A stretch of 64,000 nt of DNA from Atherix ibis (lineage: Eukaryota > Arthropoda > Insecta > Diptera > Athericidae): positions 62,001 to 126,000 of the forward strand of contig CATQJD010000141.1 of assembly GCA_958298945.1 (NCBI GenBank), written 5' to 3'. Numbering within the stretch: the first letter of the stretch is position 1; each line of letters starts with the position of its first letter. The translations under genes were made by a program, and so were the position numbers. Below, piece after piece: positions 52,029 to 64,000 of this stretch. Under the pieces are notes generated by a model. That model made no database searches. It was not told the origin of the DNA and saw only the letters and a program-made list of their open reading frames with translations.

Positions 52029-54519
52029 GTTTTTTTTTTTTTTTGTTTAAGTAGAGCATTTATTATTTCCATATTACTTGTACATATTTACATGGTATTT
52101 AAAACGTAGAGCTAAAACATGCTCTGTACATCTTTTGCTTATATATTAAATTAGTTTTTAATGACTAAGTACATGAATTGCTTACAACTATGGCTTAAAA
52201 ATTAAATGTGCTTGCTCAAACACAATTATCTATATTTTTAATTGCTTATAAACTAAACTTAATCCTAGACTTAATAATAAAAAATAATAAAAATTAGGGA
52301 AAGGAATGTTGAGGAAGAGCGGATTAGGAGTTTGGAATTTTTGGGAATTGTGTGTTGCTTCCGCTAACCACGATGGAAATGGGGAGTTAAGGAATTATAA
52401 AACTGAACGTTCATAATATCACTGTCCTTCGCAAAATCAGATATGATAACTGGTGAGGCATAGAAGTAATCATTGTATAAGTTTCTGTGTTGGGTGGCTT
52501 GGGTATTAATCCTTTCTAGTGACTCTTGAATGAGTGGATTGGTATGGTCTATTAAATGCTGAAGAAAGTTTTTGGTTAGACCAACCATGTATGAAATAAA
52601 AGGAGTAAGATTACTTTTCTGATATATATAGGAGTTGGAGTAATGCTTACCGTCTATTTTACGATATTTTGAAAGACATTTCCTAATGATTGACCTTTCG
52701 AATACATGGACTTTATTGGCATACGTTTTCGAGAAACTAAAATAGATCGGAAATGCATATCCAATAATTGGCCGAATAAGTTGTTTATAAAACAGTAACT
52801 TTGTATTTATACTAAGCCCCTTCCGACGTCTAAGTAGGAATAAAAAGGTATGAATAGCCCTTTTGGCTTTCTTCAAAGTTAACTCAACATGTGGGTTAAA
52901 TTTGAACATTGAGTTAAAGTTGATGCCTAAATATTTTAGTTCATTTGAGACTGGGATAGCTGTGTTTTTAATCAGAATACGCAGCTTTTTGCTCTTTGTA
53001 GCAATTTTCCTCGGTCCGCGAGTGCTGGGATTACGGAAACAGATTAAATTCGACTTATTAAGATTGACTGATAAGTTCCAGTCATCATAATAATTTATAA
53101 TTTTAAAAAGTAGCTCTTGCGTTCTCTTTAGAGCTAATTTTGGTGATTTGCTTTTGGCATAAACAAGAGTGTCGTCTGCATATAGTATCATTTGTGCTTT
53201 TGCGGCTGTTGGTATATCTGCAGTGTATATTGAATACAGCAGGGGACCTAAAACCGAGCCTTGTGGAACTCCTTTACCTATTAAGAAGAATTCGGAAGTC
53301 GCGTTCTGATACCTAACACAGGATGATCTATCCTGAAGAAATGAGTGCAGCAGCAGCGTAATATGTGGAGGGAAATCAAGTTTGCATAGCTTGTGCACTA
53401 GTCCCTTATGCCAAACTGAGTCAAAGGCTTTGGTTATATCTAGGGAGCAAGCAACTGTTGATTCTTTACGGTTTAACCCAGTTGTTATCTCACTATGTAG
53501 TAGGAAAAGAGCATCCAAAGTTGAGTGACCTTTCCGAAATCCGAATTGAAAGTCGGGAATAATTTTATTTTCATTACAAAATTCATTTACCTTTTCGTAA
53601 AAAAATTTTTCTAAAATTTTTCCCAAACAGGGAAGAAGAGATATAGGTCGATGTTGTTGGATGGCTGCTCTACCTTGAGTTTTTGGAATATTAAAGATAA
53701 TACCTATTTTCCAGGCTTTAGGGAAGTAGCAATTGTTAATACAGTGATTAAATATTGCAACTAAGGGACGCAGACTCTTTTTCGGAAGCTTTCTCAGCAT
53801 AAAGTTCGATATATTATCGATGCCGGCAGACTTTTTATTATTTAAGGATTTTATTACTGAGTAGAGTGTGTTTTCGGATATAAACATATCTAGAAGGCTG
53901 GGATTACTTGCACTGTTATCAGTGCTGAATGTAGTAACATGAGTTGGGGCGTTTGATAAAAAACTATTGACCTGATTATTTACGTGAGTTCGTAGAGGTG
54001 AGTTTGAACTAAAGTTGTAAAGATCTTTATAAAACGAGGCAAAGTTTTTAGAAATATTAATTGGACCCCCTTTTATTTCGCGGTCGTTATTATCGGTAAC
54101 TGTTACTTTATTGAGTGACCTTCGACCGGTGATTGCGTTAAGCTGCTTGAAAGCATCAGGACCTGGACGTACTTTTGAAAGTCGTTCAGAAAATTGTTCA
54201 TTAAAGTGTTTGTTAACTTTATTGCGTATCATAGTTGATATGCAGTTAACCTGTGCCTCAAAGAGACGATAATCTGAGGATGTAGTGTTGAGTTCTCTCC
54301 GGAAAATGCGTTTCATTTCCCTTATCCAACGATTTTTCAACCAATACATTTTCTTAATGTCCTCAGGGAGAGAATCAAATCGATGGCTACTATAAGACAG
54401 TTGCCTTGAATGTCTATGAAATACCTCCGAGACAATCTGACTAAAGGTTTCTATATGGAAATCAATTTCTTGATTGGTTATGTTCTTGAAGCAAGGAATA
54501 TTCATTCCGTTAGGTATGG
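52029..54519 (-). mobile_element. E2: 5'-truncated non-LTR retrotransposon, copy 2
   Basis: Target copies TAACACACAAGGTT at 52015-52028 and 54520-54533. The tail reads G then 15 T on the + strand, against an uninterrupted T run in copy 1; copy 3 shares this form, so copies 2 and 3 are closest. Confidence 0.93.
52364..54519 (-). pseudogene. E2 ORF2 fragment: reverse transcriptase (copy 2)
   Basis: Protein identical to copy 1 over the whole open frame, including YADD. First in-element ATG at 54505; the frame runs on into spacer DNA to 54592. Confidence 0.88.
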
Positions 54520-55057
<538 letters not shown>

Positions 55058-55674
55058 GTTAACTAAAATAATTAACAAAATCTCAATTGACAAATCGGTC
55101 CTTTTCAGGACCATCAAAATAATAAGCATTGAGTTAAAATAAGTATTTCAGTATTTATAAATTACAAAAATATGTGTACTCATTGTTGAATGAAAACAAT
55201 AAAGATATATAAAATAAAATATACAAATAGTTTAGAAATAAAATGTTGAAGTCAAATTTAATAAATATAGACATGAATTACGAATATATCACATGATTTT
55301 AAGGAATTATGTTTTTCAAAAAAAATATTCAGGTTTTTTATAAAGAATATTAATGTATAATTTATGAGAATACAATTTCTTAAAATTTACGCAAAATCCC
55401 TCTTCTATATTCGATATATTTAGAAGCACTTCCCTTGTGCATAATCAAATGGAGTCCAATTATACTTTTAACTAAACAATAAGCAACTTATTTTAGGAAC
55501 AAAATAATTTATGGCAATTTAAAAAACAAATTTAGTCTTTTTTATTTGAAACACATTTACATGTAACATATTACTCTATTGTCCTCTTATTAAAAATATT
55601 TGTCGTCCTGAAAAGGACGGTTTTGTTATATTGTTCAGATGTCAATTGAATTTGCATTGTCAGTCAAATGGAAT

Positions 55675-56049
55675 TTAGGCTTTCTTTTCAGTCTTCTTCG
55701 GCAATAGAACTGCTTGAATATTAGGCAATACACCGCCTTGAGCAATAGTAACACCCGATAATAATTTATTCAATTCTTCGTCATTACGGATGGCCAATTG
55801 TAAGTGGCGTGGGATAATTCTTGTCTTTTTATTATCACGTGCAGCATTACCAGCCAATTCAAGAACTTCAGCTGCCAAATATTCCATGACAGCTGCTAAA
55901 TAAACTGGAGCTCCTGCGCCAACACGCTCAGCATAATTGCCTTTTCTTAACAAACGATGAATACGACCAACAGGAAATTGTAATCCAGCACGATTTGATC
56001 GAGACTTTGCCTTTCCCTTAATTTTACCACCTTTTCCACGACCAGACAT
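55675..56049 (-). CDS. H2A: Histone H2A (copy 12, V10I)
   Basis: I10 form; stem-loop at 55604-55619. Its higher-order counterparts at 32043 and 43859 are V10, so the variant has moved between units. Confidence 0.97.
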   Translation of the reverse strand: MSGRGKGGKIKGKAKSRSNRAGLQFPVGRIHRLLRKGNYAERVGAGAPVYLAAVMEYLAAEVLELAGNAARDNKKTRIIPRHLQLAIRNDEELNKLLSGVTIAQGGVLPNIQAVLLPKKTEKKA

Positions 56050-56396
56050 TTTCAAATAATATGTATTTTATAACTTTGCAAACAAATTTTCTATATACTG
56101 CCTCGTTAACGCTTCCAATTCACTATCAACGAACAAACAAACTTATCTTCACGAATTCCAATCAAGGAATAATGCTGAAAACGTTATTTACGCTCTTATT
56201 TATACATTCAAAAAAGTGACGCTATACTATTTTAGGGAGGGATGATAAAATGTATATAGCAAGCATGTGTAAAGTGAATATAAACGGAGTCATTTTTCGT
56301 TTTTAGGCACATTTCAATTTTGACTCTTCGAGTGTTCAATTCGAGCTGATTCAATTGTTGTAAATTTGTGAGTGAACTTAAAGTTATTTTGACATC

Positions 56397-56768
56397 ATGC
56401 CGCCAAAAACTAGTGGAAAAGCAGCAAAAAAGGCTGGTAAAGCACAAAAGAATATTTCTAAAACTGACAAGAAGAGAAAACGCAAGAGGAAGGAAAGTTA
56501 CGCTATTTACATTTACAAAGTATTGAAACAAGTTCATCCTGATACTGGTATTTCATCGAAGGCAATGAGTATTATGAACAGTTTTGTTAATGATATATTT
56601 GAACGAATTGCCGCCGAAGCATCCCGATTGGCACATTATAATAAAAGATCAACAATTACTAGTCGGGAGATTCAAACTGCTGTACGTCTACTATTGCCAG
56701 GTGAACTTGCTAAGCACGCTGTCAGTGAAGGAACCAAAGCCGTTACTAAATATACCAGCTCGAAATAA
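56397..56768 (+). CDS. H2B: Histone H2B (copy 12)
   Basis: Protein as copy 1; consensus stem-loop at 56819-56834. Confidence 0.97.
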   Translation: MPPKTSGKAAKKAGKAQKNISKTDKKRKRKRKESYAIYIYKVLKQVHPDTGISSKAMSIMNSFVNDIFERIAAEASRLAHYNKRSTITSREIQTAVRLLLPGELAKHAVSEGTKAVTKYTSSK

Positions 56769-57411
56769 GCGATTAATAACTAATTATAACCATTTAAAAT
56801 ACGAGTACATACGAAAATGGCCCTTTTCAGGGCCGACCAAATAACTAAACATGGAGCAAAAATTAAATTATGTTAATACCTTTATTCGATATTTTAGAAA
56901 ATAATTGTTCATGCTATGAAATGAGAATTGAATTATTAAATTCAAACTAATTAGTTAATTGGATTGGATTAGCAATTTATATTTACAAATCTTGCTTCTT
57001 GAAAATAGAGCAAACTTCATTAAGAATGTTTTAAAAAAAATTCCATTTCAGCAAGAACGCAATAAAAATTATTGTCAAATGGGTAAGTGTCGTAGCGTGG
57101 CGCTTAGAATATACAACGCAGTACAAATTTTTCTTGAAATGTTAGCAAACAAACTTTTTAAAATATACGAAAACGAATCGCAAAATATTATTTCTTCCTT
57201 AGACAAACTATTGATTTTTCAGAATAAAGAAGCACCATGATATTTAATTTAAATTAATCTGAGAATATATTCTTTTAAAATAGCTTCTATCTATTCTCTA
57301 CCATTCTGACATTTTTGACATTTTATTACTTCTGTATACTTAATGTTAATAAATTTGGTGGCTCTGAAAAGAGCCGATTTTCATTTTTTATTTGTACGAT
57401 CAAACAACTAC

Positions 57412-57843
<432 letters not shown>

Positions 57844-57896
57844 TCAAATTATATGTTATATTACTTCCACAACACAACAGAGAATAACACACAAGG

Positions 57897-58288
57897 TAAT
57901 TACAATTCAATTGTAATTCAATTTATTTCAGTTTAATATTGGCACAAAATTATTTACATTATTTATATTTAATAACTAAAACTGAAAGTATATTATAACA
58001 CTTTTTTTTTTTTGTGTAACTTAAGACTATTACTTAGGTCTAGTTCCTACGATGTATCGTCTTGAAATATAGTACAATAATGCACGTTATCTTTCGCGTT
58101 AATTATTATCTTTATTTTATTCCCTGATATTATGGTATATGTATGCAGCTTTTCGTACCTTATAGCTGCATAAGACTTGGTATTGAATTAAAACTTAAAC
58201 TTAAAGACTATATAACACTTATTACTACTTATACTAAACTTACACAATACACTTATGGCACAGCTGTTCTAGCCTAGGTGTATGTGGG
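57897..58288 (-). mobile_element. Non-LTR relic 7
   Basis: Same 392 bp relic; here only one relic unit precedes the E2 unit instead of two. Confidence 0.7.
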
Positions 58289-58647
58289 ATGTTTTTCAAA
58301 AAAAAAATTCAGGTTTTTTATAAAGAATATTAATGTATGAGAATACAATTTCTTAAAATTTACGCAAAATCCCTCTTCTATATTCGATATATTTAGAAGC
58401 ACTTCCCTTGTGAATCATCAAATGGAGTCCAATTATACTTTTAACTAAACAATAAGCAACTTATTTTAGGAACAAAATAATTTATGGCAATTTAAAAAAC
58501 AAATTTAGTCTTTTTTATTTGAAACACATTTACATGTAACATATTACTCTATTGTCCTCTTATTAAAAATATTTGTCGTCCTGAAAAGGACGGTTTTGTT
58601 ATATTGTTCAGATGTCAATTGAATTTGCATTGTCAGTCAAATGGAAT

Positions 58648-59022
58648 TTAGGCTTTCTTTTCAGTCTTCTTCGGCAATAGAACTGCTTGAATATTAGGCA
58701 ATACACCGCCTTGAGCAATAGTAACACCCGATAATAATTTATTCAATTCTTCGTCATTACGGATGGCCAATTGTAAGTGGCGTGGGATAATTCTTGTCTT
58801 TTTATTATCACGTGCAGCATTACCAGCCAATTCAAGAACTTCAGCTGCCAAATATTCCATGACAGCTGCTAAATAAACTGGAGCTCCTGCGCCAACACGC
58901 TCAGCATAATTGCCTTTTCTTAACAAACGATGAATACGACCAACAGGAAATTGTAATCCAGCACGATTTGATCGAGACTTTGCCTTTCCCTTAACTTTAC
59001 CACCTTTTCCACGACCAGACAT
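58648..59022 (-). CDS. H2A: Histone H2A (copy 13)
   Basis: V10 form; stem-loop at 58577-58592. Confidence 0.97.
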
Positions 59023-59369
59023 TTTCAAATAATATGTATTTTATAACTTTGCAAACAAATTTTCTATATACTGCCTCGTTAACGCTTCCAATTCACTATC
59101 AACGAACAAACAAACTTATCTTCACGAATTCCAATCAAGGAATAATGCTGAAAACGTTATTTACGCTCTTATTTATACATTCAAAAAAGTGACGCTATAC
59201 TATTTTAGGGAGGGATGATAAAATGTATATAGCAAGCATGTGTAAAGTGAATATAAACGGAGTCATTTTTCGTTTTTAGGCACATTTCAATTTTGACTCT
59301 TCGAGTGTTCAATTCGAGCTGATTCAATTGTTGTAAATTTGTGAGTGAACTTAAAGTTATTTTGACATC

Positions 59370-59741
59370 ATGCCGCCAAAAACTAGTGGAAAAGCAGCAA
59401 AAAAGGCTGGTAAAGCACAAAAGAATATTTCTAAAACTGACAAGAAGAGAAAACGCAAGAGGAAGGAAAGTTACGCTATTTACATTTACAAAGTATTGAA
59501 ACAAGTTCATCCTGATACTGGTATTTCATCGAAGGCAATGAGTATTATGAACAGTTTTGTTAATGATATATTTGAACGAATTGCCGCCGAAGCATCCCGA
59601 TTGGCACATTATAATAAAAGATCAACAATTACTAGTCGGGAGATTCAAACTGCTGTACGTCTACTATTGCCAGGTGAACTTGCTAAGCACGCTGTCAGTG
59701 AAGGAACCAAAGCCGTTACTAAATATACCAGCTCGAAATAA
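59370..59741 (+). CDS. H2B: Histone H2B (copy 13, variant stem-loop)
   Basis: Protein as copy 1; stem-loop at 59792-59807 has the C-A mismatch. Confidence 0.97.
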   Translation: MPPKTSGKAAKKAGKAQKNISKTDKKRKRKRKESYAIYIYKVLKQVHPDTGISSKAMSIMNSFVNDIFERIAAEASRLAHYNKRSTITSREIQTAVRLLLPGELAKHAVSEGTKAVTKYTSSK

Positions 59742-59791
59742 GCGATTAATAACTAATTATAACCATTTAAAATACGAGTACATACGAAAAT

Positions 59792-59807
59792 GGCCCTTTT
59801 CAAGGCC
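59792..59807 (+). terminator. H2B stem-loop with C-A mismatch
   Basis: Same variant as at 21317. Confidence 0.85.
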
Positions 59808-60384
59808 GACCAAATAACTAAACATGGAGCAAAAATTAAATTATGTTAATACCTTTATTCGATATTTTAGAAAATAATTGTTCATGCTATGAAATGAGAA
59901 TTGAATTATTAAATTCAAACTAATTAGTTAATTGGATTGGATTAGCAATTTATATTTACAAATCTTGCTTCTTGAAAATAGAGCAAACTTCATTAAGAAT
60001 GTTTTAAAAAAAATTCCATTTCAGCAAGAACGCAATAAAAATTATTGTCAAATGGGTAAGTGTCGTAGCGTGGCGCTTAGAATATACAACGCAGTACAAA
60101 TTTTTCTTGAAATGTTAGCAAACAAACTTTTTAAAATATACGAAAACGAATCGCAAAATATTATTTCTTCCTTAGACAAACTATTGATTTTTCAGAATAA
60201 AGAAGCACCATGATATTTAATTTAAATTAATCTGAGAATACATTCTTTTAAAATAGCTTCTATCTATTCTCTACCATTCTGACATTTTTGACATTTTATT
60301 ACTTCTGTATACTCAATGTTAATAAATTTGGTGGCTCTGAAAAGAGCCGATTTTCATTTTTTATTTGTACGATCAAACAACTAC

Positions 60385-60816
<432 letters not shown>

Positions 60817-60871
60817 TCAAATTATATGTTATATTACTTCCACAACACAACAGAGAATAACACACAAGGTT

Positions 60872-63362
60872 GTTTTTTTTTTTTTTTGTTTAAGTAGAGC
60901 ATTTATTATTTCCATATTACTTGTACATATTTACATGGTATTTAAAACGTAGAGCTAAAACATGCTCTGTACATCTTTTGCTTATATATTAAATTAGTTT
61001 TTAATGACTAAGTACATGAATTGCTTACAACTATGGCTTAAAAATTAAATGTGCTTGCTCAAACACAATTATCTATATTTTTAATTGCTTATAAACTAAA
61101 CTTAATCCTAGACTTAATAATAAAAAATAATAAAAATTAGGGAAAGGAATGTTGAGGAAGAGCGGATTAGGAGTTTGGAATTTTTGGGAATTGTGTGTTG
61201 CTTCCGCTAACCACGATGGAAATGGGGAGTTAAGGAATTATAAAACTGAACGTTCATAATATCACTGTCCTTCGCAAAATCAGATATGATAACTGGTGAG
61301 GCATAGAAGTAATCATTGTATAAGTTTCTGTGTTGGGTGGCTTGGGTATTAATCCTTTCTAGTGACTCTTGAATGAGTGGATTGGTATGGTCTATTAAAT
61401 GCTGAAGAAAGTTTTTGGTTAGACCAACCATGTATGAAATAAAAGGAGTAAGATTACTTTTCTGATATATATAGGAGTTGGAGTAATGCTTACCGTCTAT
61501 TTTACGATATTTTGAAAGACATTTCCTAATGATTGACCTTTCGAATACATGGACTTTATTGGCATACGTTTTCGAGAAACTAAAATAGATCGGAAATGCA
61601 TATCCAATAATTGGCCGAATAAGTTGTTTATAAAACAGTAACTTTGTATTTATACTAAGCCCCTTCCGACGTCTAAGTAGGAATAAAAAGGTATGAATAG
61701 CCCTTTTGGCTTTCTTCAAAGTTAACTCAACATGTGGGTTAAATTTGAACATTGAGTTAAAGTTGATGCCTAAATATTTTAGTTCATTTGAGACTGGGAT
61801 AGCTGTGTTTTTAATCAGAATACGCAGCTTTTTGCTCTTTGTAGCAATTTTCCTCGGTCCGCGAGTGCTGGGATTACGGAAACAGATTAAATTCGACTTA
61901 TTAAGATTGACTGATAAGTTCCAGTCATCATAATAATTTATAATTTTAAAAAGTAGCTCTTGCGTTCTCTTTAGAGCTAATTTTGGTGATTTGCTTTTGG
62001 CATAAACAAGAGTGTCGTCTGCATATAGTATCATTTGTGCTTTTGCGGCTGTTGGTATATCTGCAGTGTATATTGAATACAGCAGGGGACCTAAAACCGA
62101 GCCTTGTGGAACTCCTTTACCTATTAAGAAGAATTCGGAAGTCGCGTTCTGATACCTAACACAGGATGATCTATCCTGAAGAAATGAGTGCAGCAGCAGC
62201 GTAATATGTGGAGGGAAATCAAGTTTGCATAGCTTGTGCACTAGTCCCTTATGCCAAACTGAGTCAAAGGCTTTGGTTATATCTAGGGAGCAAGCAACTG
62301 TTGATTCTTTACGGTTTAACCCAGTTGTTATCTCACTATGTAGTAGGAAAAGAGCATCCAAAGTTGAGTGACCTTTCCGAAATCCGAATTGAAAGTCGGG
62401 AATAATTTTATTTTCATTACAAAATTCATTTACCTTTTCGTAAAAAAATTTTTCTAAAATTTTTCCCAAACAGGGAAGAAGAGATATAGGTCGATGTTGT
62501 TGGATGGCTGCTCTACCTTGAGTTTTTGGAATATTAAAGATAATACCTATTTTCCAGGCTTTAGGGAAGTAGCAATTGTTAATACAGTGATTAAATATTG
62601 CAACTAAGGGACGCAGACTCTTTTTCGGAAGCTTTCTCAGCATAAAGTTCGATATATTATCGATGCCGGCAGACTTTTTATTATTTAAGGATTTTATTAC
62701 TGAGTAGAGTGTGTTTTCGGATATAAACATATCTAGAAGGCTGGGATTACTTGCACTGTTATCAGTGCTGAATGTAGTAACATGAGTTGGGGCGTTTGAT
62801 AAAAAACTATTGACCTGATTATTTACGTGAGTTCGTAGAGGTGAGTTTGAACTAAAGTTGTAAAGATCTTTATAAAACGAGGCAAAGTTTTTAGAAATAT
62901 TAATTGGACCCCCTTTTATTTCGCGGTCGTTATTATCGGTAACTGTTACTTTATTGAGTGACCTTCGACCGGTGATTGCGTTAAGCTGCTTGAAAGCATC
63001 AGGACCTGGACGTACTTTTGAAAGTCGTTCAGAAAATTGTTCATTAAAGTGTTTGTTAACTTTATTGCGTATCATAGTTGATATGCAGTTAACCTGTGCC
63101 TCAAAGAGACGATAATCTGAGGATGTAGTGTTGAGTTCTCTCCGGAAAATGCGTTTCATTTCCCTTATCCAACGATTTTTCAACCAATACATTTTCTTAA
63201 TGTCCTCAGGGAGAGAATCAAATCGATGGCTACTATAAGACAGTTGCCTTGAATGTCTATGAAATACCTCCGAGACAATCTGACTAAAGGTTTCTATATG
63301 GAAATCAATTTCTTGATTGGTTATGTTCTTGAAGCAAGGAATATTCATTCCGTTAGGTATGG
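60872..63362 (-). mobile_element. E2: 5'-truncated non-LTR retrotransposon, copy 3
   Basis: Target copies at 60858-60871 and 63363-63376; same length and same tail form (G then 15 T) as copy 2. Confidence 0.93.
61207..63362 (-). pseudogene. E2 ORF2 fragment: reverse transcriptase (copy 3)
   Basis: Identical protein to copies 1 and 2. First in-element ATG at 63348; frame runs on into spacer DNA to 63435. Confidence 0.88.
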
Positions 63363-63900
<538 letters not shown>

Positions 63901-64000
63901 GTTAACTAAAATAATTAACAAAATCTCAATTGACAAATCGGTCCTTTTCAGGACCATCAAAATAATAAGCATTGAGTTAAAATAAGTATTTCAGTATTTA

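Overview
The window is one stretch of a tandem array of replication-dependent core histone genes from an insect, most likely a higher (cyclorrhaphan) fly. The basis for that guess: the H2A protein reads the same as I remember for Drosophila, H2B differs from it at only a couple of N-terminal positions, H3 is of the H3.2 type, no gene has an intron, every gene ends in the metazoan histone 3' stem-loop, and the gene order matches the Drosophila cluster except that H1 is missing. The genus cannot be named from this sequence.

Layout: each unit reads H2A(-) H2B(+) H3(-) H4(+), with divergent H2A/H2B and H3/H4 promoters. There are 13 H2A, 13 H2B, 13 H3 and only 6 H4 genes. The H2A/H2B half is nearly invariant. 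All the structural variety lies between H3 and the next H2A, in four forms. (1) One undisturbed H3-H4 spacer, at 30826-31113. (2) Three spacers with a full-length, ORF-intact Jockey-like non-LTR retrotransposon, called E1 here (3171-8290, 11063-16196, 22549-27674), on the + strand. (3) Three spacers with a 5'-truncated copy of a second Jockey-like element, E2 (40213-42703, 52029-54519, 60872-63362), on the - strand. (4) Seven 'relic' spacers plus one recombinant fragment. Here the 3' end of a third retroelement on the - strand is followed by a deletion that removed the H3 TATA box, the whole H4 gene and its 3' region. Relic units are exactly 2973 bp each. The E2 section forms a higher-order repeat of 11816 bp (relic, relic, E2).

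Main point: the insertion sites are the predicted transcription start sites. E1 lies 36 bp downstream of the H4 TATA-like box, on the H4 strand. E2 lies 34 bp downstream of the H3 TATA box, on the H3 strand, and the unrelated relic element sits at that same H3 site in the same orientation. Each element therefore separates a histone gene from its core promoter and places that promoter about one TATA-to-start distance from its own 5' end. This suggests retrotransposons that target, or are selected at, the two start sites of the H3/H4 bidirectional promoter and use it for their own transcription. Only 4 of 13 H3 genes and 4 of 6 H4 genes keep their TATA box at the normal distance, whereas all 13 H2A/H2B promoters are intact. 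The E1 copies are almost identical and carry an in-frame UAG immediately followed by AUG between ORF1 and ORF2.
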